Origin: Dyadobacter chenwenxiniae | Lineage (GTDB): Bacteria > Bacteroidota > Bacteroidia > Cytophagales > Spirosomataceae | Direction of reading: 5' to 3' | DNA length: 64,000 nt | NCBI RefSeq assembly: GCF_022869785.1 | Contig: NZ_CP094997.1 | Span: forward strand, 6,701,001 to 6,765,000 | Part shown: one piece after another, positions 52,005 through 61,673 of the stretch | Layout of the letters: each line of letters starts with the position of its first letter | Position numbering within the stretch: position 1 is the first letter of the stretch | The notes under the pieces: generated by a model | The model's database searches: none | What the model was told of the DNA's origin: nothing | What the model saw: only the letters and a program-made list of their open reading frames with translations | Position numbers and translations under genes: made by a program

Positions 52005-52086
52005 AGTTACAAGTGTTTTGTATAGAATCCCAATTTCAAAACTTCCCGACACATTCGCAATTCCAATGTCCCTCCGGTAACTCCCG

Positions 52087-53220
52087 CTAATTTTCCGGCT
52101 GCAACGCCACATGCTTCCACCAATCGGTAAACACATTCTCTCCCTTCAAATTGACCTTCTGCCCGATCATGGGCGTAACCAGCGGCATGTTTTGCTTCCT
52201 GGCTTCGAGAGTGGCTCTTTGGATGGGTTCGTTCCAGTCGTGGAGGGCAAGGGAGAATTTGGACCAGTGGACAGGCATCAGTTTGGTGGCTTTTAGCTCG
52301 CGCGCGGCGGTGACGGTTTCTTCGGGCATCATGTGGATGTATTTCCAGGCTTCGTTATATTGGCCGCATTCCAGGATCGCGAGGTCGAACGGGCCGAATT
52401 TGTCTCCGATTCTTTTGAAATGCTGGTCATAACCCGAGTCGCCGCCAATGAAAACTTTCATGGTCGGGGTTTGTAGCACGAATGAAACCCAAAGTGCCTT
52501 ATTGCGACTAAGGCCGCGACCGGAAAAATGCCTTCCCGGCGTTATATCGACCCGAAATCCGTCACCAAGATCCGCTCCCTGGTTCCAATCTTTTTCAATC
52601 AGCATGTTTTTGTTATAACCCCAATGTTCAAAATGCTCGCCGGTGCCGAGGCCGGTTATCACTTTCTTAACTTTTGATTTCAGCTTTAAAATCGTCGTGT
52701 AATCCAAATGGTCCCAGTGATCGTGCGAAATCATAAGATAATCAATGGCCGGAAAATCTTCTACGGCATAAACATCGGAGCCCTTGAAACTGGGCGTCGT
52801 GAAGTGGACGGGAGAAGCGCTGCCGCTAAAAACAGGATCGACGAGGAATGTTTTGCCATCCATCTGCAAGAAATAGGATGAATGTCCAAACCAGACTAAA
52901 ACGTTCTCACTGGGGTCTAAATGCAATAAATCAGTCTTTTGCGATGGAATGGTTGCTCCGGGAATGTTGTATTTGCTTTTACCAAAAAAGAATTTAACGA
53001 GCACTTTTGAATAACTGTGGCCCTCTGCCAAATCTGGCGTATAACTCTCATTCTGAAATTTGCCGTCTTTGTAGTTCGGTGAATTTTTAATCAATTCCAA
53101 TCTTTCGCCGGAAGGTTGTCGGCCAAACTGTGGGCGCTGCAAAAAAATGTAACCGGCCATGACAAGCAAAGCCAGCAAAATAAATAATATCATAAGGGAT
53201 TTTCTAATAATTCGGATCAT
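52087..53220 (-). CDS. MBL-fold hydrolase, NAPE-PLD/UlaG-like, membrane-anchored
   Basis: About 377 residues with an N-terminal TM anchor (about 7-27) and a metallo-beta-lactamase domain. Metal motifs are SHDHWDHLD, a His in TPGRHFSGRG, an Asp in FIGGDSGYD, and a late His in MPVHWSKFSLALHDW. This layout matches the N-acyl-phosphatidylethanolamine phospholipase D-like branch. The substrate is unknown. The ATG at 53220 is chosen over 53274. It is divergent from the CocE-type hydrolase. Confidence 0.88.
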   Translation of the reverse strand: MIRIIRKSLMILFILLALLVMAGYIFLQRPQFGRQPSGERLELIKNSPNYKDGKFQNESYTPDLAEGHSYSKVLVKFFFGKSKYNIPGATIPSQKTDLLHLDPSENVLVWFGHSSYFLQMDGKTFLVDPVFSGSASPVHFTTPSFKGSDVYAVEDFPAIDYLMISHDHWDHLDYTTILKLKSKVKKVITGLGTGEHFEHWGYNKNMLIEKDWNQGADLGDGFRVDITPGRHFSGRGLSRNKALWVSFVLQTPTMKVFIGGDSGYDQHFKRIGDKFGPFDLAILECGQYNEAWKYIHMMPEETVTAARELKATKLMPVHWSKFSLALHDWNEPIQRATLEARKQNMPLVTPMIGQKVNLKGENVFTDWWKHVALQPEN

Positions 53221-53266
53221 TGAAAAACGTGTAGGGCAAATATTAGGGAAGGTAAAAAGTTTTAGG

Positions 53267-53297
53267 TTTGACAAACACTTTCTTCTGTATTTTTGGC
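53267..53297 (+). promoter_or_regulatory. Consensus promoter of the CocE-ThuA operon
   Basis: TTTG (53267-53270), a 19-nt spacer and TATTTTTG (53290-53297) are a perfect match to the Bacteroidota consensus. The start codon lies 30 nt after the -7 box. Confidence 0.78.
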
Positions 53298-53326
53298 CAA
53301 TATAATTTTATCACTAACAACCAGCC

Positions 53327-55201
53327 ATGAATAAACGTTTGCTATTGCTCTATTTGCTGCTTTCAACCTGCATTTGTCAGGCTCAAAACATGGCGGCGCC
53401 CGACACCAACTGGGTGAGGGAAAATTACATTAAAACGGAGCAATACATCACGATGCGCGATGGCGTGAAGCTTTTTACTGCCATTTATTCCCCCAAAGAT
53501 TCGTCTCAAACTTATCCGATCCTCATGCAGCGGACGCCTTATTCAGTGCGGCCTTATGGAGTCAATAAATATCGCCGTAGCCTGGGGCCAAATCCTTATC
53601 TGATGCGGGAAAAGTACATTTTCGTTTATCAGGACGCGCGCGGTCGTTATAAAAGTGAGGGAAATTTCAGGGAAATGACGCCGGCGATTGACAAGAAGAC
53701 GAGTATTAAAGATGTCGATGAGTCGCGCGACACTTATGACACGATTGAATGGCTTTTGAAAAACACAAAAAACAATGGTAAGGTCGGTCAATCCGGCATT
53801 TCCTTTCCCGGATTTTATTCTTCTGCGGCATTGCCAGATGCACATCCGGCGTTGAAAGCTGTTTCGCCGCAAGCGCCAATGTCCGATGAATTTATCGGTG
53901 ACGACTGTTATCACAATGGAGCCTTTTTTTTGATGGATAACTTTGGTTTTTACAGTGGCTTCGACGGCCCAAAAAGTGCTAATGGAGAGAATTATGAACC
54001 GTTTTTCAAAGCTGAATTTAAAGATACTTACAAATATTTCCTGGATTTCGGCCCTCTGAAAAAAGCCAATACAGACGCTTATTTTTCTGATCCCAACAGC
54101 ATTTGGCGGCAGACCGTGGCGCATCCGGTTTATGATGAATTTTGGGAAAGCAGGAATATAAAAAAGCATTTGAAAAACATAAAACCTGCCGTGCTGGTCG
54201 TTGGCGGGTGGTTTGATGCAGAGGATTTATATGGTGCTTTGAAAACTTATGCAGCGATCGAGAAGCAGACGCCAGGAAATAATAATCGGCTCGTAATGGG
54301 ACCGTGGACGCATGGAGGCTGGGCTGCGCCACAATGGAAGTCGTTTGCGCAATATCATTTTGGCGGCGATTTGAACAAATATTTTCAAGAGGAAATCGAG
54401 ACGAAATTTTTTAATTTTTATCTCAAAGGAAAAGGAAGTTTTGATCAGCCGGAAGTGACGGTTTACGAAACGGGCTCTAATCAATGGAAAAATTACGATG
54501 TCTGGCCGCCGAAAAATAGTCGGCCGACCCCTTATTATTTGAATGCAAATGGCACATTATCAACTTCTAAGCCTGCTGCGAAATCTGGTGAAACCGCTTA
54601 CGAAAGCGATCCGGCAAACCCGGTTCCTTACACGAGCGTAACCGGCGGTCATAGGAACAATGCTTATATGGCCGAAGACCAGAGTTTTGCTTCGAAACGG
54701 CCGGATGTGCTTAGTTTTCAGACGGATTCTTTGACGGCCGATGTGACATTAACGGGTGAGATCATTGCCAATTTGCTGGTTTCTACGACCGGTTCTGACG
54801 CGGATTTTATTGTAAAAGTCATTGATGTCTGGCCTGCTAACACCTCGGTTCCGGGCGCAAAAGATGGTGATAAGCCGGTGGATATGAACGGTTATCAGCA
54901 AATGGTGCGGGCAGAAGTGTTGCGTGGGAAATTTCGGAACAGCTTTTCAAAACCTGAGCCATTTAAAAAAGATAAAGTGGAAAAAGTAACTGTTAAGCTC
55001 AATGAAACCGCCCACACATTCAAAAAAGGACATCGCATTATGGTGCAGATTCAAAGCAGCTGGTTTCCATTGGTAGACAGGAACCCACAGAAGTTTCTGA
55101 ATATTTTTGAAGCCAATGAAGCGGATTTTCAGAAATCAAAAATTACGATTCACCACAATGCACAATACAGCAGCAGCATAACATTACCCGTCCTGAAATA
55201 G
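53327..55201 (+). CDS. Secreted CocE/NonD family alpha/beta hydrolase
   Basis: A 624-residue exported enzyme (signal peptide ending near CICQAQ). The N-terminal alpha/beta-hydrolase core has the nucleophile Ser in VGQSGISFPGFYSS, PILMQRTPYS near the N-terminus, and VLVVGGWFDAEDLYGAL (catalytic Asp). The catalytic His lies in PWTHGGW. A C-terminal jelly-roll domain (about 390-620) follows. Relatives include X-Pro dipeptidyl peptidases, cocaine esterase and glutaryl-7-ACA acylase. The specific substrate cannot be read. Confidence 0.92.
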   Translation: MNKRLLLLYLLLSTCICQAQNMAAPDTNWVRENYIKTEQYITMRDGVKLFTAIYSPKDSSQTYPILMQRTPYSVRPYGVNKYRRSLGPNPYLMREKYIFVYQDARGRYKSEGNFREMTPAIDKKTSIKDVDESRDTYDTIEWLLKNTKNNGKVGQSGISFPGFYSSAALPDAHPALKAVSPQAPMSDEFIGDDCYHNGAFFLMDNFGFYSGFDGPKSANGENYEPFFKAEFKDTYKYFLDFGPLKKANTDAYFSDPNSIWRQTVAHPVYDEFWESRNIKKHLKNIKPAVLVVGGWFDAEDLYGALKTYAAIEKQTPGNNNRLVMGPWTHGGWAAPQWKSFAQYHFGGDLNKYFQEEIETKFFNFYLKGKGSFDQPEVTVYETGSNQWKNYDVWPPKNSRPTPYYLNANGTLSTSKPAAKSGETAYESDPANPVPYTSVTGGHRNNAYMAEDQSFASKRPDVLSFQTDSLTADVTLTGEIIANLLVSTTGSDADFIVKVIDVWPANTSVPGAKDGDKPVDMNGYQQMVRAEVLRGKFRNSFSKPEPFKKDKVEKVTVKLNETAHTFKKGHRIMVQIQSSWFPLVDRNPQKFLNIFEANEADFQKSKITIHHNAQYSSSITLPVLK

Positions 55202-55232
55202 GGACGGTTTTATTCCTAAACACCTTAAAATC

Positions 55233-56018
55233 ATGGATACTTTCGCCGGGAAACTTCCCGCTTTTCTGCTTGCGTGCTTACTTTTCTGCGTCTGCACAGC
55301 TGCATTTGGGCAAAATAAAAAACCACAATTCAGGGTTTTGGCGATGGCTGAACCGGGCGGCCACCACATTGAATATTCGAAAAGGGCCAGAATTTGGCTG
55401 GATTCATTGGCAGCAAAGGAGAATTTTTCCATTGATTACATTGATAAAACAGACCCGATTAGTGAAGCATATCTGGCTAATTATCAGCTCATTATTCAGC
55501 TCGATTATGTTCCTTATGCCTGGAAACCGGAAGCATCAGCGGCATTTGAAAAATATATCAATGAAGGCAAAGGCGGCTGGATTGGCTTTCACCATGCCAC
55601 ATTACTGGGCGAATTTGACGGCTACAAGATCTGGCCTTGGTTTGCGGATTTCATGGGCGGAATTCGCTACAAAAATTACATCGCCGACTTTGCCGCCGCC
55701 ACCGTGAAAGTGGAGGAGAGCGATCATCCCGTGATGAAGGGTGTTCCCGCGACATTTTTGGTGAAAAAAGAGGAATGGTATATCTATGACAAAAGCCCGC
55801 GGCCCAATGTAGACGTCTTGGCGAGCGTTGATGAATCCACTTATTCGCCTGATTCCGAGGTGAAAATGGGCGACCATCCTGTCATTTGGTTGAATCCGAA
55901 AATGAAAGCGAAGAACATTTACATTTTCATGGGACACTCGCCGGTTCTGTTTGAAAATGATGTTTATAAGACCATTTTCAAGAATGCTATTTTTTGGGCT
56001 GTTAAGAACGAATTGTAA
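55233..56018 (+). CDS. ThuA domain protein, exported
   Basis: A 261-residue protein with a signal peptide (hydrophobic about 8-23, ending AAFGQ). A type-1 glutamine-amidotransferase-like ThuA fold follows: KFRVLA-type start, YQLIIQLDYVPY, GKGGWIGFHHATL, EEWYIYDKSPRPNVDVLASVDES and HPVIWLNPKMK. ThuA domains are linked to sugar metabolism, often on glycan-degrading proteins. It starts 31 nt after the CocE gene with no terminator between, so it is cotranscribed. A hairpin begins at its stop codon. Confidence 0.87.
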   Translation: MDTFAGKLPAFLLACLLFCVCTAAFGQNKKPQFRVLAMAEPGGHHIEYSKRARIWLDSLAAKENFSIDYIDKTDPISEAYLANYQLIIQLDYVPYAWKPEASAAFEKYINEGKGGWIGFHHATLLGEFDGYKIWPWFADFMGGIRYKNYIADFAAATVKVEESDHPVMKGVPATFLVKKEEWYIYDKSPRPNVDVLASVDESTYSPDSEVKMGDHPVIWLNPKMKAKNIYIFMGHSPVLFENDVYKTIFKNAIFWAVKNEL

Positions 56019-56050
56019 GACTTTCCAAGTCTTCAAGACTTGGGAAGTCT
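56018..56050. terminator. Two-way hairpin between thuA and the phosphoesterase
   Basis: AGACTT-CCAAGTCTT pairs with AAGACTTGG-AAGTCT, nearly perfect over 15-16 bp with a 1-nt loop. It sits between the convergent stops at 56018 and 56058. T-tracts are short on both sides. Confidence 0.65.
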
Positions 56051-56057
56051 GGTTGCC

Positions 56058-57482
56058 TCACTTCAAACCTTTACGCTTTTTATACTCCTGAAAACGCTCA
56101 TTGTAATGCTTTAAATCAGCCTCTTTAAATGTTTTCAAATAACGGTCCGGCAGTTCCAGTCGCTCCTTCATTTGCAAGGTTCCTTCGAGTTCAACCAGCG
56201 TATTTTTGCCCTTATCATCTTTATTAAGCTCGAACGAATCGTACAAATCGCCGCTCACTGTAAATGCTTTAAATGCCAATTTACTCGAATCAATGGTGAT
56301 CACCTGATACAATTGCGTGTTGGAAGCCGCGCGGTCCATCCAATCCTGCAAACCAATGTCATACATTTTAGGCCCGCTTACCGAAACGACGTAAATCGGC
56401 CCGTCGGGCGTTTGCCGGCTTTCTCCTGTTGGCATATTTAAGCCCCGACCGTAACTGTGATCGTGACCTTGCAGCACGATATCCACATTGTATTTCTTGT
56501 AAAGCGGCTCCATTTTCCTGCGCCAGCGATCATTGCTGCGACCTTGCTTTGTGGAATAAACCGGGTGATGATGCACGACGACGGTCCAACGATTTGGATT
56601 CGTTTTTACAACTTCTTCAAACCAATCTGCCTGGCGGTTCATTGCCCCAATGCTGTTATCAGCTTCTTCAGAATTTAAGAAGATGAATCTATTATTTTGA
56701 TAATCAATGTAGTAAGCCGTTTCAATCATTCCGTCCGGGCCATTTTCCGGCAATGCAAATTGCGGGCGCCAGTGCTGGGAGACTTTCAGATCATTGTCTG
56801 TGTCTTTAAAATATTCATGGTTACCGGGAGTTGAAAGGTTCGGGATCATTCCGTTAATCCAGCCACCCGCCTCAAACCATTCGCCCCATTCGTGATCTGC
56901 GTTGGAACGGTTGATCAAATCCCCCGCATGGATCATGAAATCGGCTTTGGGCAATGTTGCGTAAGCGCCGCGAATCGCCCGTGACCAAAGCGAGCGTATT
57001 TCCGTTTGCGCATCCCCAAAATAAAGAAAAGACACGGGCTCATTTTTATCCGAAGCCGTCGTAAAATGAAACCATTCACTCCAATTTTCTCCATTCCCAA
57101 CGCGATAAACATATTGGGTCGAAGGCTTCAAATCCGTGAAATTCACTTCATGATAATGCACCAGCTTTCCATCCAGCTTAACCGCCTGCGTCAATGCATT
57201 CACAATCTTGGCATTAGGCACAAAATCGGGCGAAGGGTCGGCCTCATGAATGGCTGCAATTCCTTTTGTGACAGTGGAATCGGTTCGCCAGTTTACGGCC
57301 TGCGAAGTCGCCGGAGCACCTTTATAACCAAGTATAACGCGGTCAGGGAATGGGGATGGTGGATATATTTTACTTGATTGAGCGAAAAGCGAAGCGCTGT
57401 TAATTACAAGAAGTAATGATGTTAATGTTAAAAAGAAGCCGGGAAAAGCAGCACGCATATTAAAATTGAATGGTTGAGACAT
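56058..57482 (-). CDS. Secreted purple-acid-phosphatase-like metallophosphoesterase
   Basis: A 474-residue exported protein. A signal peptide is followed by an N-terminal fibronectin-like domain (about 40-140). The metallophosphatase core has the five metal motifs FGDAQTE, HAGDLINR, TPGNHEYF, VVHHHPVYS and LQGHDHSYGRG. The family hydrolyses phosphomonoesters with a dinuclear centre. The in-frame ATG at 57458 also gives a normal signal peptide. It is convergent with thuA. Confidence 0.91.
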   Translation of the reverse strand: MSQPFNFNMRAAFPGFFLTLTSLLLVINSASLFAQSSKIYPPSPFPDRVILGYKGAPATSQAVNWRTDSTVTKGIAAIHEADPSPDFVPNAKIVNALTQAVKLDGKLVHYHEVNFTDLKPSTQYVYRVGNGENWSEWFHFTTASDKNEPVSFLYFGDAQTEIRSLWSRAIRGAYATLPKADFMIHAGDLINRSNADHEWGEWFEAGGWINGMIPNLSTPGNHEYFKDTDNDLKVSQHWRPQFALPENGPDGMIETAYYIDYQNNRFIFLNSEEADNSIGAMNRQADWFEEVVKTNPNRWTVVVHHHPVYSTKQGRSNDRWRRKMEPLYKKYNVDIVLQGHDHSYGRGLNMPTGESRQTPDGPIYVVSVSGPKMYDIGLQDWMDRAASNTQLYQVITIDSSKLAFKAFTVSGDLYDSFELNKDDKGKNTLVELEGTLQMKERLELPDRYLKTFKEADLKHYNERFQEYKKRKGLK

Positions 57483-57718
57483 TTAAAATACTGGATACGA
57501 ACAGAATCGGGCTATTATGGTCTGATTGCACGCGGCAACATAGAGATTTATTTTGATCAAGATATTGTTGAAATAAAACGTCTGAAAGAATGTTCATAAG
57601 GGGTTGCGCCAATGCTGGCCGAACTTACGGAAACTATCAGGGATGCGCAACAAATCCGACAGGTGCGATTTTTCTTTTCCAGTCGTACCTTTACACTGTT
57701 TAATAACTTGAAGTCACC

Positions 57719-59917
57719 TTGCAGCAGAAAACGCTTTTTGTCACGCCGCCATTTACTCAGCTTAATACGCCTTATCCGGCTACGGCTTATCTAAAAGGGT
57801 TTTTGAACACTTTGGGTAGGGAGTCGTATCAGGCGGATTTAGGGATTGATGTGATTTTGGAGTTGTTTTCTTCGGAGGGTTTACGGACACTTTTTGCGCA
57901 GCTTGACGCGTCTGACATTGCGCTTTCGGAAAATAGTTTTCGCATTTATTCGCTCAAAGACGAATACATTTCAACCATTGACCCGGTTATCCGTTTTCTT
58001 AAAAACCAGAATCCAACATTAGCGCACAGTATTTGCGACCGGAGTTATTTGCCGGAAGCGAGCCGTTTCCAGCAATTGGAGGATATGGACTGGGCTTTTG
58101 GGACGATGGGAATTCATGACAAGGCTCGGCATTTCGCAACATTGTATCTTGAAGATCTGGGCGACTTGGTCCAGGAGGCTGTTGATCCGCATTTTGGTTT
58201 CAGCCGTTATGCTGAGCGATTAGGCAGGTCTGCGACGAGTTTTGATGAGATGGAAGCTGCATTACAAGCGCCTGATACGCTGTTGTCTAAGACATTAACG
58301 GATGTTTTGGAACAGAAACTACAAAAATACCATCCTGATATCGTCTGCATTTCAGTTCCTTTTCCCGGAAATCTTTACGGCGGTTTCAAATGTGGACAGC
58401 ATCTGAAAAAGCATTATCCCAACATTAAAATCGTCATGGGCGGCGGCTTTCCAAATACGGAATTACGCACATTGAAGGAGCCCCGCGTTTTTAATTACAT
58501 TGATTTTATTTGTCTGGATGACGGTGAAGCGCCCTTGCTTTCCCTGTTGGAATATCTCGACGGGGAAAGGGAAATTACGCAGCTCAAACGTGTCTATTCA
58601 CGTGTGGATGGTGCAGTAATTTATCACAATGGCGCCAGGGAAAAGGATGTGCCGCAGCGTGATACGGGCACGCCGGATTACAGCGATTTACCCTTGCATG
58701 ACTACTTGTCGGTGATTGAAATTGTTAATCCCATGCACAGGCTTTGGAGTGACGGCCGCTGGAATAAATTGACGCTAGCGCATGGCTGTTACTGGGGCAA
58801 ATGCTCGTTTTGTGACATTTCGCTGGATTATATCAGACGTTACGAGCCGATGACGGCGTCATTGCTTTGTGATCGCATTGAAGAAATCATTGCACAAACG
58901 CAACAGAACGGCTTTCATTTTGTGGATGAAGCCGCGCCGCCGGCGTTGCTCAGGGATTTGGCACTTGAAATAATCAGAAGGAAGCTCACGGTCGTTTGGT
59001 GGACTAACATTCGTTTTGAAAAAAACTTCACGCATGACCTTTGCCTGCTATTGAAAGCTTCCGGTTGCATTGCCATTTCGGGAGGTTTGGAAGTGGCTTC
59101 TGACCGGCTTTTGGAACGCATGAAAAAAGGCGTGACGGTTGCGCAGGTTGCGCGCGTCGCGGATGCATTCACGCAGGCGGGCATCATGGTGCATGCGTAT
59201 TTAATGTATGGTTTTCCGACACAAACAGCCCAGGAAACGATTGATTCGCTGGAAATGGTGCGGCAATTGTTTCAGGCTGGCATTGTGCAATCGGGGTTTT
59301 GGCATCGGTTTGCGATGACGGCGCATAGTCCGGTTGGTTTACATCCCGAGGAGTTTGATGTGATGCGGATTGGACCTCATGGCGGGGACTTTGCTAATAA
59401 TGATCTGGAACATGGCGATCCTTCCGGCGCGAACCACGACTTGTTTGCTGAGGGTTTACGGAAGTCGCTTTTCAATTACATGCACGGCGTTTGTCTTGAC
59501 TTTCCGCATTCCAGATGGTTTGATTTCAAAGTGCCACCGACTTCCATTCCGCCCAATTACATTGAAAAGAGCATTAGTAAGCTGCCTGAGCTGGCACACA
59601 GGCCGAATGCGGTTGTGACCTGGCTCGGGAGCTTGCCGGAAATGTCTGTTTTTGAGGAGAAAAAAGGCAAAAAGGTTTACGAAATCGCGGAACTGGTTTT
59701 TTATAATAAGAAAAAGGAGTGGGCAATAGAAACCGATGTAGCTGTGGGGGAGTGGCTTGTGGAGGTTATGCCTAAGTTGCTGTCTTCCAATGTAGAAGCT
59801 TGCCCTTTGGAGAAATTGAAAAATGATTTCGAAGCCGCCGGATTGGGCAGCTTCGAGAACTTTATGACTTCTATGACCTGGACTCAGCTCAAAGCAGGCG
59901 GAATGCTCATTTTGTAA
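57719..59917 (+). CDS. B12-binding-domain radical SAM protein
   Basis: A 732-residue protein. The N-terminal part includes a cobalamin-binding-like region (about 205-290: VCISVPFPGNLYGGFKCGQHLKKHYPNIKIVMGGGFPN). The radical SAM core (about 340-560) has the cluster motif GCYWGKCSFCDIS, a CX4CX2C spacing rather than CX3CX2C; the GCYW type is known in some B12-dependent relatives. The start is a TTG at 57719. It probably carries out a methyl transfer or rearrangement on an unknown substrate. The 57483-57718 gap holds no gene. Confidence 0.87.
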   Translation: MQQKTLFVTPPFTQLNTPYPATAYLKGFLNTLGRESYQADLGIDVILELFSSEGLRTLFAQLDASDIALSENSFRIYSLKDEYISTIDPVIRFLKNQNPTLAHSICDRSYLPEASRFQQLEDMDWAFGTMGIHDKARHFATLYLEDLGDLVQEAVDPHFGFSRYAERLGRSATSFDEMEAALQAPDTLLSKTLTDVLEQKLQKYHPDIVCISVPFPGNLYGGFKCGQHLKKHYPNIKIVMGGGFPNTELRTLKEPRVFNYIDFICLDDGEAPLLSLLEYLDGEREITQLKRVYSRVDGAVIYHNGAREKDVPQRDTGTPDYSDLPLHDYLSVIEIVNPMHRLWSDGRWNKLTLAHGCYWGKCSFCDISLDYIRRYEPMTASLLCDRIEEIIAQTQQNGFHFVDEAAPPALLRDLALEIIRRKLTVVWWTNIRFEKNFTHDLCLLLKASGCIAISGGLEVASDRLLERMKKGVTVAQVARVADAFTQAGIMVHAYLMYGFPTQTAQETIDSLEMVRQLFQAGIVQSGFWHRFAMTAHSPVGLHPEEFDVMRIGPHGGDFANNDLEHGDPSGANHDLFAEGLRKSLFNYMHGVCLDFPHSRWFDFKVPPTSIPPNYIEKSISKLPELAHRPNAVVTWLGSLPEMSVFEEKKGKKVYEIAELVFYNKKKEWAIETDVAVGEWLVEVMPKLLSSNVEACPLEKLKNDFEAAGLGSFENFMTSMTWTQLKAGGMLIL

Positions 59918-59920
59918 ACA

Positions 59921-61030
59921 TTACATTTTCAAAACCGAGAAATTTTCCAGATTATCATCAAATGTGGTGAATGTTGCAGGGTAACCAATAGCAATGCTGC
60001 CAATCTGTTTTTCCAGTCCCAATGCTTTTGCAGGCCTGATTGTAGCCATTTCTATGGCTTCCTGCAAAGGAATGCCAATTATATTGACCGCATTACGAAC
60101 CGCGTCGGGCAATGATATGGTGGCTCCGGCGAGGTTCCCATCCGAGTTGGTATAGCGACCGTCTTTCAAGTAAGCATCAAATTCACCCCATTTGAATTCT
60201 GTTACTTTTTCGCCTAAAAACAATGCGTCTGAAATTAGGAACAGCTTGTCTTTCTTGATCTTATAAGCCACACTGGCTGCACCAAAATCGCAATGCACTC
60301 CGTCGATTATTAGCGGTGCATACACATTTTCATTATCAAATGTAGCGCCAACTAGGCCCGGTGCACGGTGACCAAATGCCGACATGGCGTTGTACAAATG
60401 CGTAACAAGCTGAATTCCCTGGTTAAATGCTGCGGTTGCTTCGTCGTAAGTTGCGTTAGAATGGCCTGCGGAGACGGTTATGCCGGATTCCAGCAGCATT
60501 TGGATTTGTTCGGTCGTGAACATTTCCGGTGCAATGGTGATCAGCTTGATAATGTCTTTTCCGTGATAAATTACTTCCCTTAACTCAGCGTCCGTCGGTT
60601 TGCGCACGTAGGCCGTTAAATGTGCGCCACGTTTGATAGGATTAAGGAACGGTCCTTCCAAATGCATTCCCAAAACGCCGGAATGTGGATTTTTTTCGAT
60701 GTAGTTACGCGTTGCTTCAATGCTTTTCAGGATATTTTCCTGCGGAGAAGTAATGAGCGTGGGAAGCACGTAGGCTGTTCCGGTTTTTACACTAGCCTGA
60801 TAAATATCGTCAATGGTTTCTTCGTCAGCACGTTCTGTGAAATAGAATTTCTCGCCGCCGTTGATATGACTGTCAAAAAGGCCGGGCGCGAGATTGGCAA
60901 CGCGCGTTACCGTTGGATCCGGTTCAGCGTATTCCATGCCGGCAATCTGACCTTCTATGACTTGTATAAGTTGGTTTCTAAGAATTTCCTGACCGGTATA
61001 AACGGTTTCGGCAAACAATTGAAGTGACAT
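59921..61030 (-). CDS. nagA: N-acetylglucosamine-6-phosphate deacetylase
   Basis: A 369-residue amidohydrolase. The motif GLFDSHINGG is the HxN variant of the usual metal site, MHLEGPFLNPIKRGAH holds the metal Glu, and VSAGHSNATYDEA, LYNAMSAFGHRAPG and LISDALFLG follow. It removes acetate from GlcNAc-6-phosphate, feeding NagB (20.5 kb). It lies 59 nt downstream of the pentapeptide-repeat gene and its stop is 3 nt from the convergent radical SAM gene. Confidence 0.93.
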   Translation of the reverse strand: MSLQLFAETVYTGQEILRNQLIQVIEGQIAGMEYAEPDPTVTRVANLAPGLFDSHINGGEKFYFTERADEETIDDIYQASVKTGTAYVLPTLITSPQENILKSIEATRNYIEKNPHSGVLGMHLEGPFLNPIKRGAHLTAYVRKPTDAELREVIYHGKDIIKLITIAPEMFTTEQIQMLLESGITVSAGHSNATYDEATAAFNQGIQLVTHLYNAMSAFGHRAPGLVGATFDNENVYAPLIIDGVHCDFGAASVAYKIKKDKLFLISDALFLGEKVTEFKWGEFDAYLKDGRYTNSDGNLAGATISLPDAVRNAVNIIGIPLQEAIEMATIRPAKALGLEKQIGSIAIGYPATFTTFDDNLENFSVLKM

Positions 61031-61089
61031 AATTGAATAGGTAGATTTAGACGCGCCAAGAAACGAAAAATGCGCAGGCGGTCAAAATG

Positions 61090-61650
61090 CTACTTGATAA
61101 TAATGTCAAATTTGGTCAGCAGGCCAGCCAGATCCGAAGAAAGGAATTTGGCCTTGCGAATGTTGTTACTGGTTGGGTCGATGGTAAAATTCTTGCTGTT
61201 GGAGAAGTCAACGCCTGCTAAATTGGTGTTGGCAAAAACAGCATCCCAGAAGTCACAATTGTAGAATTTAGACTTGGATAAGTCGGCTTGTGTGAAGTCT
61301 GCTCCATGAATCTTGCAGTTACTGAATGCAGATTTGTTCAATTTCTTTTGTTCAAAAATTGCATAATCCAGGATGCAGTTTTCAAACCTGGCCGCAAATG
61401 CAAAGTCCTTCGATTCAGAAAAATTAACACCCAGCAATTTGCAGTTGATAAACTCAATATCAGAAATCTTGCAATTTTTGACGCTTGCATTGCTCATGTT
61501 ACAATCCTGAAAAATGCAGTCGATGAAGTCAATGCCTGAAAGATCAGAGAACGTGCAGTTGAGAAATTTGACTTGTTCGTAACTGGTTTCAGTCAGATCT
61601 TCAATGCTGAAATTTTTGTTTTCAATGACTTCCAAATCGTTGCCTCTCAA
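61090..61650 (-). CDS. Pentapeptide-repeat protein
   Basis: About 187 residues dominated by the five-residue repeat of the A(D/N)LxX type (FLNCTFSDLSGIDFIDCIFQDCNMSNASVKNCKISDIEF). It should fold as a right-handed quadrilateral beta-helix. Role unknown; some members mimic DNA. The start is uncertain: a TTG at 61650 fits the spacing after the thioredoxin stop, a TTG at 61635 is also possible, and the first ATG in frame (61737) lies inside trxA. Confidence 0.8.
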   Translation of the reverse strand: MRGNDLEVIENKNFSIEDLTETSYEQVKFLNCTFSDLSGIDFIDCIFQDCNMSNASVKNCKISDIEFINCKLLGVNFSESKDFAFAARFENCILDYAIFEQKKLNKSAFSNCKIHGADFTQADLSKSKFYNCDFWDAVFANTNLAGVDFSNSKNFTIDPTSNNIRKAKFLSSDLAGLLTKFDIIIK

Positions 61651-61673
61651 AATTTCCGGGATTACGTTAACTA

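Noticed and set aside
53543..54169. 208-residue open frame on the minus strand
   Set aside because: It is fully antisense to the CocE-type hydrolase, whose catalytic motifs are intact.
57483..57718. Short frames between the phosphoesterase and radical SAM genes (about 57480-57598 and 57612-57794)
   Set aside because: They have no start in good context or no recognisable sequence, and the second overlaps the radical SAM start in another frame.
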